Assembly (NCBI GenBank): GCA_944363045.1
Contig: CALVTT010000007.1
Span: forward strand, 1-42,431
Length of the DNA stretch: 42,431 nucleotides
From: an uncultured Clostridia bacterium
GTDB taxonomy: Bacteria > Bacillota > Clostridia > Christensenellales > Borkfalkiaceae
Direction: 5' to 3'
The notes under the pieces were generated by a model. That model saw only the letters and a list, made by a program, of their open reading frames with translations, was not told the origin of the DNA and did not search any database. The translations under genes and the position numbers were made by a program. This document shows positions 7,061 through 14,635 of this stretch, piece after piece (positions within the stretch are counted from its first letter, which is position 1; every line of letters begins with the position of its first letter).

Positions 7061-7212
7061 TCAAGAAGGACAACGAGGTGCGCGGGCGATAAAGTAGGTT
7101 AAAATCAACCGACCCCTCTCCTCGCCGCGAAGATTTCCCGAAGGGAAAGATTTGCGCCGAAATCTCCTCGCCGCGAAGATTTTGCGCAGCAAAAGATTTG
7201 CGGCGAAACGCT

Positions 7213-7449
7213 TTACATTTTCTCATGGATCGTCCTGGCAATGACGTCGTCCTGCTGCTCTTTGGTGAGCTTGATGAAGTTGACCGCGTACCCGCTGACG
7301 CGGACGGTGAGCTGGGGGTACTTTTCGGGGTGCTTCTGCGCGTCGAGCAGCGTCTCGCGATCAAACACGTTGACGTTGAGGTGGTATCCGCCGTCTGCCA
7401 CATAGGCATCGAGCATATTGACAAGGTTTTCCGTCTGCTGTTTAGACAT
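7213..7449 (-). CDS. grcA: Autonomous glycyl-radical domain protein (GrcA-like)
   Basis: A 78-residue protein that equals the C-terminal glycyl-radical domain of pyruvate formate-lyase. The radical loop RVSGYAVNF carries the radical glycine at residue 53, and [18 protein letters not shown] plus [18 protein letters not shown] match the very end of full-length PflB. It has its own start and a clear AAGGAG site 24 bp after the stop of the truncated pflB, so it is expressed as a separate chain. In E. coli, GrcA (YfiD) can replace the damaged C-terminus of PFL; here it would have to serve as the normal radical-bearing subunit because the partner lacks this region. PflA encoded upstream should install the radical. 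Confidence 0.9.
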   Translation of the reverse strand: MSKQQTENLVNMLDAYVADGGYHLNVNVFDRETLLDAQKHPEKYPQLTVRVSGYAVNFIKLTKEQQDDVIARTIHEKM

Positions 7450-7473
7450 AGCTTTCTCTCCTTTTTCCTTTAT

Positions 7474-9534
7474 TTAATCTTCGTCCTTGCCGAGCGACTG
7501 CGGCGTCACCGAGAAGGTGTTGGAAATGCCGTCGCGGGCGTAGTCGTAGGGAAGTTTGGCGACCGATTCGAGGGATGCGAGCGCGCCGTGGCTGTCCCGC
7601 CCGTGCATGGGGTTGGCGCCGGGGGCGAGCGGCTCGCCCGCGCGCCTGCCGTCGGGCGTGTTGCCCGTCTTCTTGCCGTACACCACGTTGGAGGTGATGG
7701 TGAGGATGGACATCGTGGGCACCGACTCGCGGTAGGTGTAGCAGGACTTTATCTTATTCATGAACGTCTTGACGATCCACACCGCAAGCTCATCCGCCCT
7801 GTCGTCGTTGTTGCCGTACTTGGGGTAGTCGCCCTCGATCGTAAAGTCGGTGACGATGCCCTCCTCATCGCGCACGGGGTAGACCTTCGCATACTTGATG
7901 GCGGAGAGGCTGTCCGCCGCGCAGGAAAGCCCCGCGATGCCCGTCGCGAAGAAGCGGCGCACCTTGACATCGTGCAGCGCCATTTCGAGCGCCTCGTAGC
8001 AGTACTTGTCGTGCATATAGTGGATGAGATTGAGGGTGTTGACGTAGAGGCGGGCGAGCCAATCCATCATCTGCTCGTACTTGCGCATGACCTCGGCAAA
8101 GTCGAGGGGGCCGTCGCCGAGGATGGGCGCGTACTCGGGCGAGACCTGCATGGGCTTGCCCGTCTTCTTATCCTTCATCAGCTCGTCTTTGCCGCCGTTG
8201 ATGGCATAGAGAAGGCACTTGGCAAGGTTGGCGCGGGCGCCGAAGAACTGCATATCCTTGCCCACGCGCATGCTCGAGACGCAGCAGGCGATGCAGTAGT
8301 CGTCCCCCATCTCGGGGCGCATGAGATCGTCGCTCTCGTATTGGATGGCGCTCGTCTCGATGGAAACTTCGGCGCAGAAGCGCTTGAAGCCCTCGGGGAG
8401 CCTTCTCGACCACAGCACCGTGAGGTTGGGCTCGGGCGCGGGGCCGAGGTTTTTGAGCGTGTGCAGGATGCGGAAGCTGTTCTTGGTGACGAGCGTCCTG
8501 CCGTCCACGCCCATGCCGCCGATGGACTCGGTGACCCAGGTGGGGTCGCCGCTGAACAGCTCGTTATACTCCTTGATGCGCATGAACTTGACGACGCGCA
8601 GCTTCATCACGAAGTGATCGATAAGCTCCTGCGCCTCCTCCTCGGTGAGCTTCCCCTCGCGAAGATCGCGCTCGATGTAGATGTCGAGGAAGGTGGAGTT
8701 GCGGCCGATGCTCATCGCCGCGCCGTTCTGGTCCTTGACGGCGGCAAGATAGCCGAAGTACAGCCATTGGATGGCCTCCTGCGCATTCTCAGCGGGGCGG
8801 GAGATATCGAAGCCGTACTCTGCCGCCATCGCTTTGAGCGCCTTCAAGGCCTTGACCTGCTCGGAAACTTCCTCGCGGTCACGGATGCGGTCGGGGGTCA
8901 TGTCGCCGTCGATGAGCGCCTTGTCCTCCTCGCGCTTTTGAATGAGATAATCGACGCCGTAGAGTGCCACGCGGCGGTAATCGCCCACGATGCGCCCGCG
9001 GCCGTAGGTATCGGGCAGACCGGTGAGGATGTGCGCCGAGCGCGCCCGCCGCATCTCGGGGGTGTAGGCGTCGTACACGCCGTCGTTGTGCGTCTTCCTG
9101 TAATGCGTGAAGATATACTTGACCTCGGGGTCGAGGTGATAGCCGTACATCTCGAGCGCTTCCTCCGCCATGCGGATGCCGCCGAAGGGCTGTAGGGCGC
9201 GCTTGAAGGGCATGTCCGTCTGGAGCCCCACGATCTTTTCGAGAGACTTATCGAAATACCCCGCCTTGTGGCTTGCGACAGTGGAGACGATGGAGGTATC
9301 GGCGTCGTACACGCCGCCCCGCTCGCGCTCCTTTTTGGAATAGTCCATGACGATCTCCCAAAGCTTCTTGGTCGCTTCGGTGGCGGGGGCGAGAAAGGCG
9401 CCGTCGCCCTCGTAGGGGGTGTAGTTGCGCTGGATGAAGTCGCGCACGTCCACCTCGTCTTGGCTCCACTTGCCGGGCTCGAAGGAATGCCATGCCCCTT
9501 CGAAGTTATGTTGTACAAAGTCGTTTGCCGTCAT
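7474..9534 (-). CDS. pflB: Pyruvate formate-lyase catalytic chain lacking the glycyl-radical domain
   Basis: A 686-residue chain of formate C-acetyltransferase, which converts pyruvate and CoA to acetyl-CoA and formate under anaerobic conditions. The body aligns by eye with E. coli PflB from its start to GKDED, where E. coli continues for about 70 residues with the radical domain. The catalytic cysteine pair is intact ([10 protein letters not shown], Cys417-Cys418). [20 protein letters not shown] and [16 protein letters not shown] are also intact. The open frame ends in TAA followed by a ribosome binding site for the radical-domain gene, so this looks like a true gene split rather than a sequencing error. 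AGGAGG precedes the ATG by about 10 bp. Confidence 0.92.
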   Translation of the reverse strand: MTANDFVQHNFEGAWHSFEPGKWSQDEVDVRDFIQRNYTPYEGDGAFLAPATEATKKLWEIVMDYSKKERERGGVYDADTSIVSTVASHKAGYFDKSLEKIVGLQTDMPFKRALQPFGGIRMAEEALEMYGYHLDPEVKYIFTHYRKTHNDGVYDAYTPEMRRARSAHILTGLPDTYGRGRIVGDYRRVALYGVDYLIQKREEDKALIDGDMTPDRIRDREEVSEQVKALKALKAMAAEYGFDISRPAENAQEAIQWLYFGYLAAVKDQNGAAMSIGRNSTFLDIYIERDLREGKLTEEEAQELIDHFVMKLRVVKFMRIKEYNELFSGDPTWVTESIGGMGVDGRTLVTKNSFRILHTLKNLGPAPEPNLTVLWSRRLPEGFKRFCAEVSIETSAIQYESDDLMRPEMGDDYCIACCVSSMRVGKDMQFFGARANLAKCLLYAINGGKDELMKDKKTGKPMQVSPEYAPILGDGPLDFAEVMRKYEQMMDWLARLYVNTLNLIHYMHDKYCYEALEMALHDVKVRRFFATGIAGLSCAADSLSAIKYAKVYPVRDEEGIVTDFTIEGDYPKYGNNDDRADELAVWIVKTFMNKIKSCYTYRESVPTMSILTITSNVVYGKKTGNTPDGRRAGEPLAPGANPMHGRDSHGALASLESVAKLPYDYARDGISNTFSVTPQSLGKDED

Positions 9535-9575
9535 ATGGCTTTGACCTCCTGAAGTATGTTACGAACTTTGTTTCG

Positions 9576-9699
9576 TTTGAAAAAGAGTTTCGTCCGAGAC
9601 GAGGAGCCTGCGTAAGCGGCAAGGGAGCTTACTGAGCGGTAAGTGACCGCCGCCGCGCGCAAAGGCGACAAAGTATTCGGGCGAAAAACATTTTTCAAA
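9576..9699 (+). ncRNA. 124-bp structured element, copy 1 (candidate antisense RNA or mobile hairpin)
   Basis: Terminal arms TTTGAAAAA/TTTTTCAAA (positions 1-9 with 116-124 of the element) extend into a 10-bp stem (13-22 with 102-111). Inside are a 4-bp stem capped by GTAA (33-44) and a hairpin CTTAC/GTAAG (53-57 with 64-68). A second copy of equal length lies at 36290-36413; 16 of 124 positions differ and eight of these form four compensatory pairs. Wobble pairs and the GNRA loop exist only when the plus strand is read, so the plus strand is the better candidate for the RNA. It sits between the thioredoxin-like gene and pflB and contributes the TGA stop of the former. Confidence 0.6.
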
Positions 9700-9976
9700 G
9701 GCGGGCCTCTGAGATTTTGGCGTCCAGCCAAAGGGACAATATCTCCTCCGGCTGATAGCCCGTGCAGCGCGCCGTCACTTCGCCGTCCTTTAAGATGAGC
9801 ACCGTCGGCACGCGGTCAATTTGGTACTTTTTCACCTCTTCGGCGCTCTCCTCCGTCACTTCGAGGTGCCGAAGGGGGATGCCCCGCTCCGCCGCCAGCT
9901 TATGAAGGATCGGCAGCAGCGAAAAGCAGTTGGCGCAGCTCTCGCCGCTCACTTCCATCAGTTCAATGTTTGCCAT
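9695..9976 (-). CDS. Small thioredoxin-like protein
   Basis: A 93-residue thioredoxin-fold protein. The redox motif is Cys14-Ala-Asn-Cys17 (GESCANCFSL), followed by the fold's usual elements and the cis-proline loop RVPTV with Pro57. No signal peptide is visible, so it acts in the cytoplasm. Its ATG overlaps the TGA of pflA by one base, so it is coupled to pflA and lies between the activase and its target. A role in keeping PflA or PFL cysteines reduced is plausible but inferred only from position. The last codon and the TGA stop are formed by the end of the 124-bp element (9576-9699). Confidence 0.85.
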   Translation of the reverse strand: MANIELMEVSGESCANCFSLLPILHKLAAERGIPLRHLEVTEESAEEVKKYQIDRVPTVLILKDGEVTARCTGYQPEEILSLWLDAKISEARL

Positions 9977-10716
9977 CACTTCCCTCCTATGCCCCTGCAC
10001 AATATGGCGCGGGCGTTTTGGATGCGCTCCTTTTCGGGCGGCCGCACCCCCTCTAAGGGGTACTGTATGCCGAGGGCGCGGTATTTTGCGATGCCCAGCG
10101 TGTGATAGGGCAGCACTTCCACCTTTTCCACCGTCTTCAGACTGTCTATAAATTCTTTGAGGCGATGAAGCGCGCCGTCGTCGTCGGTGATGCCGGGCAC
10201 GAGGACGTGGCGGATCCACATGGGCTTGCCCTTATCGGAGAGGTACTCTGCGAACGCCCTTGCGTGCGCCTCCGAGCGCCCCGTGAGCGACTTATGCGCC
10301 TCCTCGTCGATGTGCTTGATGTCGAGGAGCACGAGGTCGGTGACTTTGAGGAGCTTTTCAAAGGCGCTCCTGTCGGCGTCTTTCCCGGCGGGGAAGGTCG
10401 CGGCGGACGTATCGAGGCAGGTATGCACGCCCTTCGCTTTGAGGAGCGAAAAGAGCTCTGTAAGGAAGTCAAGCTGCAGCATGGGCTCGCCGCCCGTCGC
10501 CGTCACGCCGCCCTTTTGCCCAAAATAACTCTTGTATTTGAGCGCTTCTTTGACGGCTTCTTCCGCAGTTACCTCCCTGCCGCCCCCCGCTTCCCAGGTA
10601 TCGGGGTTGTGGCAGTACTTGCAGCGCATCGGGCAGCCCTGAAAGAAGATGACGAAGCGGATGCCCGGGCCGTCGACCGTGCCGAACGATTCATAGGAAT
10701 GGATATGCCCCGTCAT
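9976..10716 (-). CDS. pflA: Pyruvate formate-lyase activating enzyme
   Basis: A 246-residue radical SAM enzyme that uses S-adenosylmethionine and a 4Fe-4S cluster to form the glycyl radical on PFL. The cluster motif is Cys28-x3-Cys32-x2-Cys35 (GCPMRCKYCHNPDTW). The N-terminal ESFGTVDGPGIRFVIF is diagnostic for PflA, and GGEPMLQ is the SAM-contact motif. Length equals the E. coli enzyme. The substrate glycine here is on a different polypeptide (7213-7449) from the catalytic cysteines. It is the first gene of a four-gene operon (pflA, thioredoxin-like, pflB, grcA-like) behind a ZTP-type riboswitch. GGAGG lies upstream of the ATG. Confidence 0.95.
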   Translation of the reverse strand: MTGHIHSYESFGTVDGPGIRFVIFFQGCPMRCKYCHNPDTWEAGGGREVTAEEAVKEALKYKSYFGQKGGVTATGGEPMLQLDFLTELFSLLKAKGVHTCLDTSAATFPAGKDADRSAFEKLLKVTDLVLLDIKHIDEEAHKSLTGRSEAHARAFAEYLSDKGKPMWIRHVLVPGITDDDGALHRLKEFIDSLKTVEKVEVLPYHTLGIAKYRALGIQYPLEGVRPPEKERIQNARAILCRGIGGK

Positions 10717-10757
10717 GCCGCCCTCCTTCTCTCGCCTTAGAGCGAGCCCTTCCGCAG

Positions 10758-10778
10758 TTTGTGCATTTTGTGCACAAA
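10758..10778. promoter_or_regulatory. Inverted repeat in the pflA leader
   Basis: Arms TTTGTGCA (10758-10765) and TGCACAAA (10771-10778) with a 5-bp spacer, between the riboswitch terminator and the pflA start. It contains a perfect 12-bp palindrome at 10767-10778. It could be an operator or an RNA hairpin near the ribosome binding site. The regulator is unknown. Confidence 0.4.
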
Positions 10779-10783
10779 TCCCT

Positions 10784-10896
10784 CAAAAAAACAGGAAAGG
10801 GCAGAACCTTACAAAGAGGTACTGCCCAGACGAAACGGCTGCTCTGCCCCTACGGTTTCACGCGGTGCTCCGCCAATTCGTCAGTCGCCGTAAGGT
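10784..10896 (-). promoter_or_regulatory. ZTP (pfl-motif) riboswitch with intrinsic terminator
   Basis: On the minus strand, P1 pairs UUACGG (10893-10888) with CCGUA (10855-10851). The joining strand holds CGACUGACGAA (10887-10877), close to the ZTP consensus GACUGGCGAA. P2 is GGCGG/CCGC capped by AGCA (10874-10862). The 3' part has CGUCUGGGCA (10832-10823), matching the consensus CGCCUGGGCA; its CGUC and the upstream GACG vary together relative to the consensus CGCC/GGCG. The CUGGGCAG segment is also the 5' arm of a terminator hairpin (10827-10799) followed by a run of U residues (down to about 10786). This is the classic arrangement in which ZTP/ZMP binding blocks termination and turns genes on. 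pfl operons are known hosts of this class. Confidence 0.78.
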
Positions 10897-10902
10897 GCTA
10901 TC

Positions 10903-10931
10903 ACTATACCACACAATATGCCCCCTGTCAA
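10903..10931 (-). promoter_or_regulatory. Promoter of the pfl operon
   Basis: TTGACA (10931-10926), 17-bp spacer, TATAGT (10908-10903) on the minus strand. The start point near 10896 places the riboswitch at the very beginning of the transcript. Confidence 0.88.
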
Positions 10932-10939
10932 GCGAAAAA

Positions 10940-10986
10940 GCACAAGATTTTCCGATGAAAAGTATTTTCACCACAAAATCTTGTGC
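10940..10986. terminator. Nested palindrome between mreB-like gene and pfl promoter
   Basis: A 12-bp perfect stem GCACAAGATTTT/AAAATCTTGTGC (10940-10951 with 10975-10986) encloses a second inverted repeat TGAAAA/TTTTCA (10956-10970). It probably ends the ppx-maf-mreB transcript. It lies only 9 bp above the -35 box of the pfl promoter, so it might also be an operator. Confidence 0.55.
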
Positions 10987-11018
10987 CAACAGAGGGAACG
11001 ATCCACTATATATACAAC

Positions 11019-12005
11019 TTATTCCAAACGGATGCGGCGCAGCAAAGCGGCGTTGCCGACCGCCCTGCCGCCCCCCAGGACGACCGCCATCTGCGGATCG
11101 CCCGAAAGGTGCGCCTCCATCTGCAGCTTGCGGGAGATATACTCCGCCAACCCCGCAATGTTGCACACGCCGCCCGAAAGGTACAGCCCGTTTTTGAGCA
11201 TGGCTGCCGAAACTTCGGCGGGGAGCTTCTTTAAGACGAGCTCCGCGTACTCCGCGATCTTATCGATATACACCTTGATGGGGAAGACGATGTCCGCCGA
11301 GGAGACGGAGACGGAGCGCGGGCGGCCCGACTTGATGTCGCGCCCGTTGATGATGGTGCTCTGGTTGTCGTCCTCGATGAGGCTGCCCACCGTGTTTTTG
11401 AGCTTCTCGCTCGTCAGCGAACCGATCTTCAAGGAGAAGGTATCGGCGATGTGGTCGATGATATGTACGTCCATATTGCTGCCGCCCACGTTCATGGAAA
11501 GGCCGGCGATGATGCCGTCCAGCGAAAAGGCGGCGATGGAGGTGACGCCCGCGCCGATATCGATGGCAAAGACGGGGTTGCTCTCCGAGAGGGGCACGTC
11601 CTGGCCGAGGACGCTCAAAAAGGGCGTTTCGGCAAAGTTGACCCTGCTGATGCCCGCCGCCTTGGCGACGCGGTACACTTTCTCGCGCGATTCCACCTTA
11701 TAGCCGCAGGGCACGCAGAAGAGCGCTTCGACGGAAGTCCCCCGCTTTACCACCTTGCGGAGGAAATATTCGAGCAGCGCCCCCGCGAGCCGTTCGGAGA
11801 CGATCTCCCCCTCGTAGACGGGAAAGCAGACGTCCGTCTGCTCGGCAGTCTTGCCGAGGAGGCGCTTTGCCTCATTGCCGAAGGCACGAATTTCCCCCGT
11901 ATCCTTCTGCACGGTGACCGCCGTCGCCTCGGCGAGCACGATGCCGCTGCCCAATTTGTAGATCTTCGTCACCGACGTGCCGAAGTCGATCGCAAGTTTT
12001 AACAT
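11019..12005 (-). CDS. Divergent MreB/Mbl-family actin-like protein
   Basis: A 328-residue actin-like ATPase of the MreB family, which guides cell-wall synthesis along the inner membrane. The phosphate-binding loops IDFGTSVTKIY and AIDIGAGVTSIAAF, and the SGGVCNIAGLAEYI segment near the C-terminus, are in the expected places. The region STIINGRDIKSGRPRSVSVS corresponds to the MreB segment with GRDLVTGLP. The usual DLGTAN and LTGGGA motifs are altered (DFGTSV, LSGGVC), so it is not a typical MreB and may be an Mbl/MreBH-type paralogue. No mreC or mreD follows. It overlaps maf by 7 bp, and maf and mreB are often neighbours in bacteria. Confidence 0.8.
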   Translation of the reverse strand: MLKLAIDFGTSVTKIYKLGSGIVLAEATAVTVQKDTGEIRAFGNEAKRLLGKTAEQTDVCFPVYEGEIVSERLAGALLEYFLRKVVKRGTSVEALFCVPCGYKVESREKVYRVAKAAGISRVNFAETPFLSVLGQDVPLSESNPVFAIDIGAGVTSIAAFSLDGIIAGLSMNVGGSNMDVHIIDHIADTFSLKIGSLTSEKLKNTVGSLIEDDNQSTIINGRDIKSGRPRSVSVSSADIVFPIKVYIDKIAEYAELVLKKLPAEVSAAMLKNGLYLSGGVCNIAGLAEYISRKLQMEAHLSGDPQMAVVLGGGRAVGNAALLRRIRLE

Positions 12006-12553
12006 AAGTGCATCTCCTTGATGTATTCACGCACGCGCTCGAGGGGGAGCCCCACGACGCACGAATAACTGCCCTCATAGCCCGAGACAAAGCCGCTGTC
12101 CTGAATGCCGTAGGCGCCCGCCTTGTCGAACGGGGAGCCCGTCCTGATATACGCCTCTATCTCCCCGTCGGTAAGGGGGCGGAAGGTGACGAGCGTCTCC
12201 TCGACGCCCTTCCTCTCCCCCTCGGGCGTGACAAGGCACACCCCGGTATAGACGGAGTGCGTCCTTCCGCTTAAGAGACGGAGCATCTCAAAGGCCTCCG
12301 CCCCGTCTTTGGGTTTGCCTAAAATTTCGCCGTCCAAAGCGACGACGGTATCCGCGCCCAAGACCGCCGCCTCGGGGAAGCGGGAAAAGACCTCCCTCGC
12401 CTTGCCCTCGGCAAAGCGCAGACAGCGCTTTTTTCCGCTCTCCCCCGCCCGCGAAAGCTCCTCGAAAAGGGAGGGCACGACCTTAAAGGCGGGAACGAGT
12501 TCCGAAAGGAGCTCCCTCCGCCGCGGGGAATTGCTGGCAAGGATAAATCTCAC
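11999..12553 (-). CDS. maf: Maf-family nucleotide pyrophosphatase
   Basis: A 184-residue Maf protein. Family members hydrolyse non-canonical or pyrimidine nucleoside triphosphates to the monophosphate and pyrophosphate, and affect septum formation in Bacillus. The N-terminal FILASNSPRRRELL and GADTVVALDGEILGKPKD carry the phosphate-binding and catalytic Asp residues; LLSGRTHSVYTGVCLV is the third family motif. The start is GTG at 12553, overlapping the stop of ppx by four bases (GTGA), so translation is coupled. Its 3' end overlaps the mreB-like gene. Confidence 0.92.
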   Translation of the reverse strand: MRFILASNSPRRRELLSELVPAFKVVPSLFEELSRAGESGKKRCLRFAEGKAREVFSRFPEAAVLGADTVVALDGEILGKPKDGAEAFEMLRLLSGRTHSVYTGVCLVTPEGERKGVEETLVTFRPLTDGEIEAYIRTGSPFDKAGAYGIQDSGFVSGYEGSYSCVVGLPLERVREYIKEMHLC

Positions 12554-14064
12554 AAAATCTCCAGATTTTTCTTGAAAGTGCGCTTGAAGTCGGCGTTCGC
12601 CTTGAGCGCCTGGTTGATCTCCAGCGTGGCGTCGCCGATGACCTCCGTCTTCATGATGACGGAGTCGCCCAGAACGTCGCAGTTGATGCCCGTGACCATG
12701 CCCTGGCCGCTCCTGTCGAGGCTCTCGGCGATGCGCAAAAGCACCCCGAGCTTTCTGACGACTTCGACGTCCTCCTCGTTGACGATGTCCTTATAGCGCG
12801 CCCAATCGGAGGAAGCGAGGTCCTCCTTGGTATGGCAGCCCGCCACAAAGGCGGCGAGCACGATCTCGCGGTGAGTGGCGCCGTAGATGGGCGAATTGAG
12901 GATGATATAGCGGCTGTGCTGCTGGTTGTTGTAAAAGCGCACGCGCTTGCCGCAGTCGTGCAGGCTCGCCGCGATCTTTAAGACCTTCAAATAGATGCGC
13001 GGGAACTTATGCAGCACCCGAAGCTGCTTGAAGAGCTGGATGGAAAGCTTGACGACGTGCTCGACGTGCGCCTCGTCGCAGCCGTAGTACTTTAAGAGCG
13101 TGCTCAAAGAGTAGCCGAGGACATCGGAAAGCGGCCGCTCCTCCGTCATGGGGACGGCCTGGTTGAACATGATGCCCTCTCTTAAGCCGCAGCCGCTGAC
13201 GAGGAAGTTCTCGATGTGCAGATAGTCGAGGAAGGACTTGACGATGGCGAGCGCCGCGGGCATGATGTCCGCCCTGTTGGGCGAAAGGCCGCGGATGCGC
13301 TTGCGCTTCTCGACGTCGAGGACGCGGATCATCTCGTACACCGAGCGGAAGTCGTCCGCCGCGAAGGAGTAGTTGTGCACGATGCTCAAGGGGTACTTCC
13401 TCACGAGGCGGTTGATCTTATAGAGGTTGCGGAAGGTGCCGCCCACGCCGATCATCTGCGTGTCGGGCTCCACTTCCGAAAGCCAATCGATCTTCTTGAA
13501 CTGCTCGGTGAAAAATTCCTCTATTTTTGCCGTCTGCTCCTCGGGGGAGACGCCCTCGTCGGCAAAGAGGTCGGTGAGGGTGACGGCGCCGAAGCCCAGC
13601 GTCGCATAGTGCAGGATGGTGCGGCGGTTGTAGTAGACGATCTTGGTGCTGCCGCCGCCGATCTCGAGGATGATGCCCTTGGGCACGTCCATCGAGTTGA
13701 TGACGCCGCGATAAACGAGCGTCGCCTCCTCCTCTTCCGAGAGGACGCGCACCCGAAGGCCGCACGTCGCCTGGATCTCGTCGAGGAAGGAGCGCTGATT
13801 TTTGGCATGGCGGACTGCCGCCGTCGCCACGGGGATGATGCGGTCTACATGAGACGCCTCCGAGAGGCGTTTGAACATTTTAAGCGTTTTGATGGTCTCC
13901 GCCACGCGCTGCGGTTTCAAAAAGCCGTCGCGGTCCATATCCTGGCCGAGGCGGACGCTCTCCTTGATCTCGTCCTCCACCATGAAGTGCCCCTCACGGA
14001 AGATGTTGACGATGACGAGCCGCGCAGAATTGGAGCCCAGATCGATGATACCTAATTTTTCCAT
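12550..14064 (-). CDS. ppx: Ppx/GppA phosphatase (exopolyphosphatase-type) with HD domain
   Basis: A 504-residue enzyme of the exopolyphosphatase/guanosine pentaphosphate phosphatase family. The N-terminal actin-like fold has GIIDLGSNSARLVI and EIGGGSTKIVYYN as phosphate-binding loops. The C-terminal half carries an HD-type phosphohydrolase-like domain (AASLHDCGKRVRF, then HSRYIILNSPIYG). It should act on polyphosphate chains or pppGpp, linking phosphate storage and the stringent response. ATG at 14064 is chosen because AAAGGA lies 9 bp upstream and the homology starts there; an upstream in-frame ATG has no ribosome binding site. It heads the ppx-maf-mreB operon. Confidence 0.9.
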   Translation of the reverse strand: MEKLGIIDLGSNSARLVIVNIFREGHFMVEDEIKESVRLGQDMDRDGFLKPQRVAETIKTLKMFKRLSEASHVDRIIPVATAAVRHAKNQRSFLDEIQATCGLRVRVLSEEEEATLVYRGVINSMDVPKGIILEIGGGSTKIVYYNRRTILHYATLGFGAVTLTDLFADEGVSPEEQTAKIEEFFTEQFKKIDWLSEVEPDTQMIGVGGTFRNLYKINRLVRKYPLSIVHNYSFAADDFRSVYEMIRVLDVEKRKRIRGLSPNRADIMPAALAIVKSFLDYLHIENFLVSGCGLREGIMFNQAVPMTEERPLSDVLGYSLSTLLKYYGCDEAHVEHVVKLSIQLFKQLRVLHKFPRIYLKVLKIAASLHDCGKRVRFYNNQQHSRYIILNSPIYGATHREIVLAAFVAGCHTKEDLASSDWARYKDIVNEEDVEVVRKLGVLLRIAESLDRSGQGMVTGINCDVLGDSVIMKTEVIGDATLEINQALKANADFKRTFKKNLEIL

Positions 14065-14100
14065 TTGGTTCCGTCCTTTCCATGTAAAATCGTAAGAGCG

Positions 14101-14124
14101 CCGTGCGGATGCCCCTCCGCACGG
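14101..14124 (-). promoter_or_regulatory. Hairpin in the ppx 5' leader
   Basis: A perfect 9-bp stem CCGTGCGGA/TCCGCACGG with a 6-base loop, about 40 nt before the ppx start. It has no T tract, so it may act as a stability or translation element. Confidence 0.5.
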
Positions 14125-14180
14125 ACTACGACGGAATATAAATAAAGACCCATTCTTATTCCAAATCTTACTCTGTGCCC

Positions 14181-14209
14181 ATTTTAACACACGCGGGGGA
14201 ATTTGTCCA
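14181..14209 (-). promoter_or_regulatory. Promoter of the ppx-maf-mreB operon
   Basis: TGGACA (14209-14204), 17-bp spacer, TAAAAT (14186-14181) on the minus strand, giving a leader of about 110 nt. Confidence 0.7.
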
Positions 14210-14236
14210 TACCCTTTGGAAAAATAATTTCCCTTT

Positions 14237-14635
14237 TCACGAAGTTTTTTGGCGCTTTTCGCCCCTTCCGCCCCTCTCCTTGCGTGCGGAGAGCAGTTTC
14301 GCCGCCGAAAGCGCGATGAGGAACGCCCCGAAGGCGCGGCGGAGGAGCAGGGCGGGGAGCCGGGCAGCGAGCAGCGCCCCCGCCGCCGAAAAGGCGAGCG
14401 CGGGCAGGACGAGAAGAAGGAGCCCCTCCCTTTGCAAAAGCCCGTTCTTTGCGTGCACGGAGAGGGCGAGCGCCGCCATGGGGAAGAAGGACAAAAGATT
14501 GACGCCCTGCGCCGCCGTCTGCGTGACGCCGCAGAGCAAGGTCAAAAGAGGGATGAGCGCCGTTCCTCCCCCCATGCCCATGCCGCCCAAGATCCCGCCC
14601 AAGAGCCCGCAGGCAAAGAAGAGATAAAAACTCAC
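14237..14635 (-). CDS. Half-size TauE/SafE (TSUP) membrane protein, second of pair
   Basis: A 132-residue membrane protein with about four helices. The first helix has the TSUP signature GLLGGILGGMGMGGGTALIP. Full-length TauE/SafE permeases, which move sulfite, sulfoacetate or related organosulfur anions, are about 250 residues and contain this motif twice. Here the two halves are separate genes overlapping by four bases, so they likely form a heterodimer equivalent to one full transporter. The substrate is unknown. A basic, Lys/Arg-rich tail closes the protein. Confidence 0.8.
   Translation of the reverse strand: MSFYLFFACGLLGGILGGMGMGGGTALIPLLTLLCGVTQTAAQGVNLLSFFPMAALALSVHAKNGLLQREGLLLLVLPALAFSAAGALLAARLPALLLRRAFGAFLIALSAAKLLSARKERGGRGEKRQKTS

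Larger units (their letters stand above)
6261..7206. repeat. Right intergenic repeat island
   Basis: A gene-free stretch of repeats: short stem-loops (6287-6657), two 73-bp direct repeats, the inverted counterpart of the 4988-5032 palindrome (6661-6703), the inverted counterpart of 4871-4940 (about 6776-6844), two double-hairpin copies on the minus strand, and blocks with the word AAGATTT repeated around 6950-6985 and 7125-7205. No convincing gene is present. Confidence 0.8.

Noticed and set aside
7450-7473. Possible frameshift or nonsense error separating pflB from its radical domain
   Set aside because: The gap contains a stop, a good ribosome binding site and an ATG with correct spacing; the small protein has six non-homologous starting residues. 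This looks like an evolved gene boundary.
7198-9195. Long plus-strand frame opposite pflB
   Set aside because: It is the mirror of a conserved gene, with His/Val/Asp-rich composition typical of antisense frames in GC-rich DNA.
10758-10778. Rex operator in the pflA leader
   Set aside because: TTGTG and CACAA are 9 bp apart rather than 8, and the site lies far downstream of the promoter.
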